From the NCBI GenBank assembly GCA_036583965.1, contig JAZBQD010000030.1, positions 115,134,926 through 115,198,925 of the forward strand: a stretch of DNA of 64,000 bases. The letters run 5' to 3'. A program made the translations under genes and the position numbers. The stretch is from Prunella strophiata (lineage: Eukaryota; Chordata; Aves; Passeriformes; Prunellidae). Position 1 is the stretch's first letter. Each line of letters opens with the position of its first letter. The notes beneath the pieces were generated by a model. That model made no database searches and was not told the DNA's origin. It saw only the letters and a list, made by a program, of their open reading frames with translations. This document shows, in pieces, positions 33,840 to 44,700 of this stretch.

Positions 33840-36800
33840 TCAGGCAGCGTTGCCCAGGACCAGCACGCTCATGAGGAAGACCATGAGGAAGAAGACCCAC
33901 ATGAAGAAGCGGTCCATCACCTTGGCCACCTTCTTCCACTCGCCGGTGCGGCGCTGGTTGGCGCGGTGGCGCCGGAAGCAGCCGGCGATGTACCCCACGT
34001 TCCTCAGCAGGGCGTCGTGGTGGCACAGGCAGTGGTCCCAGGGGCAGCCCCGCACCTCCGCGCCCACCTGCCCCTGCCCGGCGCCTTCCCCCGCTGCCCC
34101 GGCGGCGTCCCCCGCGGCCGCCCGCCCGCCCGGAGCCCGCCGGGGGCTCTTGCAGCTCTCGCCCACCTCGTAGACGCAGCAGAGCCGGGCCATGTGGTGC
34201 AGGATGAGGCGGCGCGCCCAGGGGGGCACGGGCCGCGCCCCCGGCCCGCAGTGGTGCACGTTCATGATGAAGATGGTGAGCGCGGTGGAGGCCGTGATCA
34301 TGGTCATGGTGGCGATGTAAGTACTTCCCTGCGGGGGCAGCGGGCGCTGGCAGGGGGCTCGGGGGTCCCGCTCCCCCCCGTGCCGAGCCCTGCCCCCTGC
34401 CCCGGCACTGTCCCCCCGCACAGAGCCCGGCGCGGGGCTCACCGATGAGCGGCACGCTCTCCGAGGGCGGCATGCTCTCGGCCACCAGCAGCTGGAACAC
34501 GGTGAGGGCCAGCAGCACCGTCACCCCCAGCGACACCTTCTCCCCCGAGTCGGCCGGCAGGTAGAAGCCCAGGGGCGCCAGGAAGGAGACCATGATGCAG
34601 GGCAGGAGCAGGTTGAAGATGTAGAAGGAGGCGCGGCGGCGCAGGAGCAGGGTGTAGGTGACGTCGGGGTAGGGCTCGGAGCAGCAGCCGTAGGTGATGA
34701 CGTTCCTCGCGGCCGGCATGCCCAGCACCTCCCACTCCACGTTCTCCACGAAGTCCGTCAGGTCCCCGGTGTCCAGCTGGTTGCGGAGGTCGATCTGGTT
34801 GCCGTTGTAGGTCCAGGAGCCGAAGGTGAGGCGGCACTGCTGCCCGTCGAAGGGGAAGTAGGACACGTCCACCTCGCAGGAGCTCTTGGTGATGGCGGGC
34901 GAGTCCCAGGTGATGTGCCCGTCGGAGCGCAGCACCACGTTGGTCTCCATGGAGCCGCCGAAGTGCTCGTCGGCGCTGGGCAGGGAGGGGGGCCCGTGGG
35001 GCCACGTCCCCTCCCGTGCCACTCGCTGCCCCTGGCTGTCCCCTCGTGCCGGTGCCGGTGCCGGTGCCGGTGCCGGTGCCGGTGCCGGTGCCGGTGCCGG
35101 TGCCGGTGCCGGTGCCGGTGCCGGTGCCGGTGCCGGTGCCGGTGCCGGTGCCGGTGCCGGTGCCGGTGCCGGTGCCGGTGCCGGTGCCGGTGCCGGTGCC
35201 GGTGCCGGTGCCGGTGCCGGTGCCGGTGCCGGTGCCGGTGCCGGTGCCGGTGCCGGTGCCGGTGCCGGTGCCGGTGCCGGTGCCGGTGCCGGTGCCGGTG
35301 CCGGTGCCGGTGCCGGTGCCGGTGCCGGTGCCGGTGCCGGTGCCGGTGCCGGTGCCGGTGCCGGTGCCGGTGCCGGTGCCGGTGCCGGTGCCGGTGCCGG
35401 TGCCGGTGCCGGTGCCGGTGCCGGTGCCGGTGCCGGTGCCGGTGCCGGTGCCGGTGCCGGTGCCGGTGCCGGTGCCGGTGCCGGTGCCGGTGCCGGTGCC
35501 GGTGCCGGTGCCGGTGCCGGTGCCGGTGCCGGTGCCGGTGCCGGTGCCGGTGCCGGTGCCGGTGCCGGTGCCGGTGCCGGTGCCGGTGCCGGTGCCGGTG
35601 CCGGTGCCGGTGCCGGTGCCGGTGCCGGTGCCGGTGCCGGTGCCGGTGCCGGTGCCGGTGCCGGTGCCGGTGCCGGTGCCGGTGCCGGTGCCGGTGCCGG
35701 TGCCGGTGCCGGTGCCGGTGCCGGTGCCGGTGCCGGTGCCGGTGCCGGTGCCGGTGCCGGTGCCGGTGCCGGTGCCGGTGCCGGTGCCGGTGCCGGTGCC
35801 GGTGCCGGTGCCGGTGCCGGTGCCGGTGCCGGTGCCGGTGCCGGTGCCGGTGCCGGTGCCGGTGCCGGTGCCGGTGCCGGTGCCGGTGCCGGTGCCGGTG
35901 CCGGTGCCGGTGCCGGTGCCGGTGCCGGTGCCGGTGCCGGTGCCGGTGCCGGTGCCGGTGCCGGTGCCGGTGCCGGTGCCGGTGCCGGTGCCGGTGCCGG
36001 TGCCGGTGCCGGTGCCGGTGCCGGTGCCGGTGCCGGTGCCGGTGCCGGTGCCGGTGCCGGTGCCGGTGCCGGTGCCGGTGCCGGTGCCGGTGCCGGTGCC
36101 GGTGCCGGTGCCGGTGCCGGTGCCGGTGCCGGTGCCGGTGCCGGTGCCGGTGCCGGTGCCGGTGCCGGTGCCGGTGCCGGTGCCGGTGCCGGTGCCGGTG
36201 CCGGTGCCGGTGCCGGTGCCGGTGCCGGTGCCGGTGCCGGTGCCGGTGCCGGTGCCGGTGCCGGTGCCGGTGCCGGTGCCGGTGCCGGTGCCGGTGCCGG
36301 TGCCGGTGCCGGTGCCGGTGCCGGTGCCGGTGCCGGTGCCGGTGCCGGTGCCGGTGCCGGTGCCGGTGCCGGTGCCGGTGCCGGTGCCGGTGCCGGTGCC
36401 GGTGCCGGTGCCGGTGCCGGTGCCGGTGCCGGTGCCGGTGCCGGTGCCGGTGCCGGTGCCGGTGCCGGTGCCGGTGCCGGTGCCGGTGCCGGTGCCGGTG
36501 CCGGTGCCGGTGCCGGTGCCGGTGCCGGTGCCGGTGCCGGTGCCGGTGCCGGTGCCGGTGCCGGTGCCGGTGCCGGTGCCGGTGCCGGTGCCGGTGCCGG
36601 TGCCGGTGCCGGTGCCGGTGCCGGTGCCGGTGCCGGTGCCGGTGCCGTGCCCTGCGCTCACCATGTCGATGATCTGGGCCAAGGTGACCTTGAGGGTGAC
36701 GTTGAGCGCCCGGTCCGTGTCCTCCACGGGGCGCAGGGCGCTGGAGTAGTTGGCGAAGAGGTCGTGGAGCAGTTTGTAGGCGAACCTTCCCGGCGCGCCG

Positions 36801-37122
36801 CGGCAGCCTGGGGACACCCGGAGCAGGGCTTGGAGGGGTCGGGGTGCAGCCGGAGCCCTCCCGAGGGGTCCCCAGGACCCGGCCCCGGGACCCTCCGGCA
36901 GCTGGGGAGTACAGGGTGTACGACGGGACCCCCGTCCCCCCTCACCGCCAGCCCGAGCCCCCAGCCCCGGGACTCCCGGTGTGCGGGGCGATGCTGCCCC
37001 AGGGACAGGGACCCCCCGCACCCGGAGCGGGGGTCCACGCCCCTCGAGCCCCGCTGCTCACCCGGGGCCGGCAGGACGCCGGCGAGGCAGAGGGCGAGGC
37101 ACAGGCGAGCTCCGGGCTCCAT
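33840..37122 (-). CDS. CHRNA10: CHRNA10, nicotinic receptor alpha-10; exon missing, frameshift
   Basis: CHRNA10 pairs with alpha-9 in the calcium-permeable efferent receptor of hair cells. Exons seen: 37062-37122 (signal peptide [18 protein letters not shown]), 36662-36807 ([19 protein letters not shown] to IIDM), 34443-34975 and 33840-34328. Exon 4 carries the Cys-loop (C, 13 residues, C, within [17 protein letters not shown]), the vicinal cysteines of an alpha subunit ([11 protein letters not shown]), M1, and M2 beginning [17 protein letters not shown]. Exon 5 carries M3, the cytoplasmic loop and M4 ([17 protein letters not shown]). The exon for about 50 residues with the WxRQxW and RPDIVLYN segments is absent; a GTGCCG array fills that intron. 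Exon 5 has one extra base next to the acceptor. The position beside the NUP98 3' end favours alpha-10 over alpha-9. Whether this is a pseudogene or assembly error is open. Confidence 0.9.
34318..34321 (-). other. CHRNA10: One-base insertion in CHRNA10 exon 5
   Basis: Spliced, the conserved M3 entry should read LIG-KYYIATM. The exon begins GG AAG TAC TTAC ATC, so one T too many (AA instead of A at 34319-34320 on plus) puts the rest of the exon out of frame. Downstream the frame is fully open to the stop, which argues for a sequence error or a very recent change. Confidence 0.8.
35053..36646. repeat. 1.6-kb perfect (GTGCCG)n hexanucleotide array
   Basis: About 265 copies of GTGCCG with no visible variation. 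It starts about 15 bp inside the intron from the CHRNA10 exon 2 donor (CATG|GTGAGCGCAGG at 36661) and ends about 75 bp from the exon 4 acceptor at 34976. It is open in every frame, giving Gly-Thr, Gly-Ala, Arg-Cys or Pro-Val dipeptide open frames that are not proteins. Confidence 0.98.
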
Positions 37123-38300
37123 CCCGCCGCAGCTCCGGGGACACGGCGGGGCCGGGTGACGTCAGGGCGGGGACAGGGCGGGGGGGCACGGTGGGTGACC
37201 CCGCGGGTCCCGCCGGGAGGGGGCACGGCCGGGATGGGCTCCGTGTGCAGCCGAGCCCCCTCGGGGATGGGCTTGGGGCGCACCGGTGGAGCCGCGCGGT
37301 GCCGGGCGCTGTCCAGCACCTGCCCCGGCCCCGGGGACACCGCACCCGCGGCACGGCCACAGCGCGGCGGCGGAGCCGAGTGACCCCCCTGCACAGCAAG
37401 GCACATCCCGCTCTCCCGGCTTGGGAGGGAGCAGGGGAAGGGAAGAGGCAGATCGTTCCCGTTCGGTGGGAGGAAGATCCCGGAGGCTGAGGGAGCCAGG
37501 AGACGAAGCCGCGAGGGGCAGCGAGGGGCAGCGAGGGGCAGCGGCGCCGGGCTCGGGGGTGCCGGAGCATCCCCAGCTCCAGCCCCGGGGAATCCGCCGG
37601 CTCCTCTCCCCCGGCGCCTCCTGGCACCTTTCCCACGCCGAGCCCCGGCGGCAGATGCCGAGCGGTTTTGAGGCCGGAGGTTTTGTTTCCAGGCGGTGAA
37701 TTATTCATCCCAGCCCGTCCCGCCCGGGCCGGGGCCGCTCAGGCCCAATTACAGTAATGGAAGGAGGCGAAGCCACAGTGACCCGGCCCCTGCACACAGC
37801 CAGTGTCACCTGAACGTGCCACCGGCCAGGGACAGGGACACCTTCCCCTGTGCCAGGCTGCTCCCAGCCCCAGTGTCCAGCCTGGCCTTGGGCACTGCCA
37901 GGGATCCAGGGCCTGCCCACACTGCCAGGGAACAATTCCTCATTCCCAATCTCCCCAGCCAGCCCTGCCCTCTGGCACTGGGAGCCATTCCCTGGGTCCT
38001 GTCCCTCCATCCTTGTCCCCAATCCCTCTGCAGCTTTTACATGAGCCCCTTTCAGTACCAAAAGGCCACCATCTGGTTTATCTGGCTTCCCCACACTCCC
38101 TCCTGGAGATGAGTGGTGTTTCCTCCCAAGATTCTGAAGGAGCCTACCCTTATCACCACCGAAGGCAAGGTGGGATTGGATCAGACATTCCTGGGCTGTC
38201 CTTTCCCTCCACCCAACCACCCCGGGGTGACACAGCCAAGGACACACATCCACAAACCCAAACCCTGCCTTAAAAAAGCAAAGGAACCCATGGGAGTACT
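37123..38300. other. CHRNA10 promoter region and NUP98-CHRNA10 spacer
   Basis: GC-rich DNA lies upstream of the CHRNA10 ATG (37123-37700), followed by a CR1 fragment and unique sequence up to the NUP98 3' UTR. Only about 1.2 kb separates the two tandem genes. A triplicated GGGGCAGCGA run lies at 37514-37543. No further gene is seen. Confidence 0.5.
37825..38040 (-). mobile_element. CR1 LINE fragment
   Basis: Reverse-oriented CR1 with GACACCTTCCCCTGTGCCAG and the CCCTCTGGCACTGGGAGCCA block. It breaks off at TGCAGCTTTTACATGAGCCC, so it is truncated on both sides. Confidence 0.75.
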
Positions 38301-38522
38301 ATAAACATTTTATTTGCGGTTTTCAAAAAGACAGGAAAATAATCTAGAGCATTTATTTATATTTTTTTGATAAAAACCTTTCGATACTCCGCATGCATGA
38401 AGCCCTGCGGTGCCCGGGGGCGGTGCCGGGGCGGGGCCCGCGGAGCCGCTCCCGGGGCAGCTCTGCCGCGCTGCTCCCCGCACACAGCGAGTCCCGCTGG
38501 GCGCTGGCCGGGCCGGCGGGGC

Positions 38523-38734
38523 TCAGTGCGCGGCCAGGGCCAGCTCCCGCAGGTAGGCCTGCGTGAGGCCGCGCAGCTCCTCCAGCGCGTAGTCCTCGGG
38601 CATGGGCAGGCGGCCGATGTGCGGGGCCAGCAGCCGCAGGGGCACGCGCGGCTCCGCGGGCTCGGGGCCCGCCTCGGGGCCCTGCTGCAGGCTCAGCACC
38701 ACCCGCAGCACGTTGGCCACGCGCTTCGCCATGT
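38523..38734 (-). CDS. NUP98: NUP98 last coding exon
   Basis: Encodes [19 protein letters not shown] to the C-terminus [18 protein letters not shown] and stops at 38525-38523. The preceding two exons are 39370-39481 ([20 protein letters not shown]) and 39885-40039 ([20 protein letters not shown]). Minus-strand AATAAA hexamers at 38357-38352 and 38314-38309 mark the 3' UTR end. Confidence 0.95.
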
Positions 38735-41700
38735 CTGCAAGAGCAGGGAGGGCGCTCTGCGTGTGCTCCGCCCGCAGCGCTCCAGAGCAAACCCAGCCCG
38801 CACACGCTGGGGCGGGGGCAGGTCGGGAGTGAAGGCTCGGGCACCGGGCTGTGCTCTCCCTGCTCCCTCCCTCAGCACAGGCAGGGCAGCCACAGGGGGA
38901 GGGGAAACAGGCTGGGCCAGGGGAGGTTTAGGTTGGATATTGGGGAAAAATTCTTCCCCCAACAGGCTGAGGAGGCTCAGCCTGCAGAAAAGGAGCCCAA
39001 GGGGGGACCTTGTCGCACTCAACTCCTTGGCAGGAGGGGGCAGCTGGGGGAGATCAGGCTCTGCTCCCAAAAACAGGGACAGGAGAAGGGGGAACGGGCT
39101 CAGGATGGATATTGAGAAAATTCCTTCCCAGACAGGGCTGTACAGCCCTGGCACAGCTGCCCAGGGAAGTGGTGGAGTCCCCATCCCTGGAGGGATTTCA
39201 CAGCTGTGTGGATGTGACACCTGGGGACATGAGTCAGTGGTGGGGAATGGTTGGACTCTCAGGTCTTTTCCTAAATGGTTCTGTGAGTTTGGGATACAGC
39301 TGCTGCCCAGGTGTCAGCCAGGTGTGGAACTGGCTGTCCAGGGAGCTGCTGGACAGGGTGTCACCATACCTGACTGGGCCAGGCGGTCCTTGGCCGTGTG
39401 GCACTGCAGCTGCTCTATCCTGTTGCACAGGGACGTCACTTTGGTGTGTAACCGCTCCAGCTCGTAGGTGGAAACATCCAGCTGGAAGCAAACACGAGTC
39501 AGCTCCAAGGCAGCACAGCCAAACTCACCCACCAGGTGCCACCACACCAAAACCTGCCTGAATTCACACCAGAGCAGGCAAAGGGGAAGCCTGCACAGGA
39601 ATTTGGGGAAGGGACACTGAGACTGCTGGGTTTGTCCTGTCCCTTTCACTTGTCACTGTCACACACCCACAGGGCACATCTGCAGGGCACAGGGCACAGC
39701 TGCAGGGCACAGCCCACCCCTTCGTGTGACAGCAGATAGCAAAGCCCAGTTTTAGAGATGCCCCATGTTCTGTCTCAAGTGCCTGCCAAAGAGCAGCACC
39801 AACTCCCCTCCACAGGCAGCAAGAGCTCCAGTGCAGAGCCCTGTGAGCTGCCACGGCAGTGCCAGGGGAAGGAGCTGCCTGTACCTGCTGAATCCTGTCC
39901 AGGGTCTCGTTGACACGGATGTAGTCGAGGTAGACCAGCCCTGCCAGCTCCCAGTCCTGGATGAGCGCGCTGCGCTCCGGGGGTGCCAGGTCCTCCAGGA
40001 ACCCTTTCAGGTACTTGTAGTTCTCGTTGATAATTGCATCTGGAGAGGACTGGAGTTAGGAACAGAGGCCACCCCGACTCCCACAGCAGGGACAGCCACA
40101 CATCAGGGAACAGGAAGGCCCCTGTGCTCCAGGAAGGTGGGGCTGTGCAGCAGGGAAAGCACTGCCCAGCTTCCCTGTTTGCCCAGGAAAAGCACCATGC
40201 CAGGGATCCAGGGAAAGCTGGTTGGAACTGCCAGGCCTTCTGTGCTAACTCTGCTGCTCCAAGCCCAGCCTGATCCCTTCACTGGCCATGCCATGGTTTG
40301 GAATCATGGACACACTCACTGCCTGTCCAGCCCCAGGACAGTCCACAGGGTCACTCACTGCCTGTCCAGCCCCAGGACAGTCCACAGGGTCACTCACTGC
40401 ATGTCCAGCCCCAGGACAGTCCACAGGGTCACTCACTGCATGTCCAGCCCCAGGACAGTCCACAGGGTCACTCACTGCTCATCCATTCCCAGGACAGTCC
40501 CACAGGGTCACTCACTGCCTGTCCAGCCCCAGGACAGTCCCACAGGGTCACTCACTGCCTGTCCAGCCCCAGGACAGTCCCACAGGGTCACTCACTGCTC
40601 ATCCATTCCCAGGACAGTCCCACAGGGTCACTCACTGCATGTCCAGCCCCAGGACAGTCCCACAGGGTCACTCACTGCCTGTCCAGCCCCAGGACAGTCC
40701 CACAGGGTCACTCACTGCGTGTCCAGCCCCAGGACAGTCCCACAGGGTCACTCACTGCATGTCCAGCCCCAGGACAGTCCCACAGGGTCACTCACTGCCT
40801 GTCCAGCCCCAGGACAGTCCCACAGGGTCACTCACTGCCTGTCCAGCCCCAGGACAGTCCACAGGGTCACTCACTGCCTGTCCAGCCCCAGGACAGTCCC
40901 AAAGGGTCACTCACTGCCTGTCCAGCCCCAGGACAGTCCACAGGGTCACTCACTGCCTGTCCAGCCCCAGGACAGTCCACAGGGTCACTCACTGCATGTC
41001 CAGCCCCAGGACAGTCCCACAGGGTCACTCACTGCATGTCCAGCCCCAGGACAGTCCCACAGGGTCACTCACTGCCTGTCCAGCCCCAGGACAGTCCCAC
41101 AGGGTCACTCACTGCCTGTCCAGCCCCAGGACAGTCCCACAGGGTCACTCACTGCCTGTCCAGCCCCAGGACAGTCCCACAGGGTCACTCACTGCCTGTC
41201 CAGCCCCAGGACAGTCCACAGGGTCACTCACTGCCTGTCCAGCCCCAGGACAGTCCACAGGGTCACTCACTGCCTGTCCAGCCCCAGACAGTCCCACAGG
41301 GTCACTCACTGCATGTCCAGCCCCAGGACAGTCCCACAGGTCACTCACTGCATGTCCAGCCCCAGGACAGTCCACAGGGTCACTCACTGCATGTCCAGCC
41401 CCAGGACAGTCCACAGGGTCACTCACTGCTCATCCATTCCCAGGACAGTCCCACAGGTCACTCACTGCATGTCCAGCCCCAGACAGTCCCACAGGGTCAC
41501 TCAGGGTGTGTCCAGCCCCAGGACAGTCCCACAGGGTCACTCACTGCTCATCCATTCCCAGGACAGTCCCACAGGGTCACTCACTGCATGTCCAGCCCCA
41601 GGACAGTCCCACAGGGTCACTCACTGCATGTCCAGCCCCAGGACAGTCCCACAGGGTCACTCACTGCTCGTCCAGCCCCAGGACAGTCCCACAGGGTCAC

Positions 41701-44700
41701 TCACTGCATGTCCAGCCCCAGGACAGTCCCACAGGGTCACTCACTGCTCGTCCAGCCCCAGGACAGTCCCACAGGGTCAGTCACTGCCTGTCCAGCCCCA
41801 GGACAGTCCCACAGGGTCACTCACTGCCTGTCCAGCCCCAGGACAGTCCCACAGGGTCACTCAGGGCCTGTCCAGCCCCAGGACAGTCCCACAGGGTCAC
41901 TCACTGCCTGTCCAGCCCCAGGAACAGTCCCACAGGGTCACTCACTGCTCATCCATTCCCAGGACAGTCCCACAGGGTCACTCACTGCATGTCCAGCCCC
42001 AGGACAGTCCCACAGGGTCACTCACTGCTCATCCATTCCCAGGACAGTCCCACAGGGTCACTCACTGCATGTCCAGCCCCAGGACAGTCCCACAGGACAC
42101 TCACTGCGTGTCAGGCTCGTGCAGCATCACGAAGACAGCCCATTCCCACAGCCCCTCGCTCTCCAGCTGGGCAGCATAGCTGGTGTTCAGCACGCCCCAG
42201 CTCTGCTGGGACAGGTGGCAGTAGTTCAGGGCCCGCAGCACCTCCCACAGGTGCCAGCTGAGGCGGAAATCCAGCGGGTCGGAGGTGACACTCCTGGGAT
42301 CCAGCAGCTGGTCGAGCTCGTAGGACCTGCAGAGGAGAACTGGTAACTGGAGAGCTGATTGTGCCCACAAAACCAAACCCAATCCCCTCCCTTCCCCACC
42401 TCCATGTGTGTGATTTTCATTGGTGTGGGGGTTTGGTTTTCTTTTTTAAGAAGAAAATTAACAGTATTTACTGCTAAAATTCTTATGAATCTGCACCCAG
42501 ACTCACCCCTTTTCCTCTGTATGTGCTCCCCTGCAGATTTCTCACTGCCTTCAAAAAAGGCAGCTACAGAGAAGCTTTCCTGCTCTCTTCAGACACAGAA
42601 AGCACCTAAAACCCACAAATGTGCCCCAAAGCTTAAGGCTCCCTCATCTCTACCATCACCAGGTGACACCACCTTCTGTCAGGGGTACATATGGGGCTGA
42701 TTTCAGATTGCTCCAAGAGGTTCAGGCTGATTTCATACCCCTGGTTGGGGAACTCAGGAAATCACTCACTGATCATGATTTTCTAAATACTTGTTGAACT
42801 CTTTGCCCACTTACCTGTCACTGTAGAGCTTTAACAAATGGAAGCAGACATCTCTCAGGGGCCTTCCTCCATTGTCATCTTCCTCAATGACATACCCAGA
42901 ATCTTCCAGGTAAGGAGGCAGAGGACAGCAGGCATATTTTTCACACTCTGAGGTGTTCTAGGGACATAGTTTTAACAGTAAGTTTGAAGATAATATTCTG
43001 AACAAAACTGAATTCCACAGCTCAGCAGGCTCAGGAGAATCTGTACCTGCAGTTGGAACCTCCCCAGAACTATGGACCAACATGAAAAACCTGAACCCAA
43101 AATGCTTGGGCAGGTTCATGTCTCACACTGAGCTCTTAAAAACCACTGCCTGGAGGTACAGGCAGCTCTCACACACAGCCTGTGGTCCCAAAAGCTTTTC
43201 TAGCTGGAAAACCACTTGATGGAATGAAGTGTGCATCCCAGGGAGCCTTCTCTCTGTAGCTAAGCAGGGTCTGGGCAGCCACGAGCAGCACTGGACACAC
43301 TGAGTCAGTCAGAACAACCAACTGAGAACTTCCACTAGAGCTCAACACTGAAGCAAACATCAGTGACAAGTTTCCAGACCTGCTGCTGTGCTCAGGCTGC
43401 CTTGAGGATGGAGGGCTGAGCTGGCTTTAGTTAAATGATTAAACATGTTTTTCAGCAGAACCCTTTGTCCTGCTGAACACAGAGCTGAGAGCTCTGCAGC
43501 AAGACACAGGGCTCTGCATAATGCATGGAGCCACAGGGGTGTGGGACAGTGTCTGGGGGGCACACATGGGGTGTGGGACAGTGTCTGGGGGGCTGGGGGG
43601 GCACACACAGGGTGTGAGGCACCATGAGCTGCTGGACAAGGCAGCTGAGGATTAATGACCCCAGTGGGAAAACAGGCTGCCTGCCTCAAAAGGGCTTTCC
43701 TGCTGTTGGCCACTGTCCCTCTTCCTAATTTTGTCCAGCTGTCAAACAGCTAGACAAAACCTGGAAACACTCCATAAATGGGTCTCCTCCACAGAACTTG
43801 TGATTCTACAGAATCACAGAATGGTTTGGGTTGGAATGGACCTTAAAGGTCATCCAGTTCCACTCCTGCCATAGGGACACCTTCCACTGTCCCAAGCAGC
43901 TCCAAGCCCTGGCTTGGGATGCCTCCAGGGATCCAGGGGCAGCCCCAGCTGCTCTGGGCACCCTGTGCCAGGGCCTGCCCACCCTGCCAGGGAGGAATTA
44001 ATTCCCAGTACCCCACCTAACCCTGCCCTCTGGCAGTGGGAAGCCATTCCCCCCATACCCTACACTCAATCCCACATTCAGCAGCTCCTGCCTGCTCACA
44101 GGAGCCTCCGTGCAGCACCAGCCAGGCAGGAGCACCCTGAGGGGCTGCTGTGGGCAGGGGGCAGTGACCCACCTGAAAGGCTGCCTCGTACATGGCCAGA
44201 GCCCTGGAGATGGAGGCCGTGGGGGGCAGCAGGTACCAGAGGTGCACGGCCACACAGCGCTTCCAGTCCAGCAGCGAGCACACGTTGACACTGATCCTCT
44301 CGGAGAGCTGCCACACCTGGAGCCACAAACAAACCCTGCTCAGCCACAAACCCTGCTCAGCCACAGCTGGACACACACAAACCCTGCTCAGGCACACACA
44401 AACCCTGCTCAGCCACAAACCCTGCTCAGGCACACACAAACCCTGCTCAGGCACACACAAACCCTGCTCAGGCCACACCTGGAGCCACAAAGAAACCCTG
44501 CTCAGCCACAAACCCTGCTCAGGCACACACAAACCCTGCTCAGGCACACACAAACCCTGCTCAGGCCCACACACAAACCCTGCTCAGGCACACACAAACC
44601 CTGCTCAGGCACAAACCCTGCTCAGCCACAAACCCTGCTCAGGCACACACAAACCCTGCTCAGCCACAGCTGGACACAAACAAACCCTGCTCAGCCACAA

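Noticed and set aside
34439..37021. An 860-codon minus-strand frame joining a CHRNA10 exon 2 peptide to a Gly-Thr repeat and out-of-frame exon 4 sequence
   Set aside because: It ignores a good donor (CATG|GTGAGC) and acceptor and translates exon 4 in the wrong frame. The Gly-Thr part is the intronic hexanucleotide array.
33840..37122. The receptor gene as CHRNA9 rather than CHRNA10
   Set aside because: The two are close relatives, but the position directly downstream of NUP98 and the [24 protein letters not shown] loop fit alpha-10.
40288..42346. Plus-strand frames of 650-800 codons over the 40-bp array, and the idea of a CRISPR array
   Set aside because: The units are contiguous with no unique spacers and lie in a vertebrate intron antisense to NUP98. 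This is a minisatellite.
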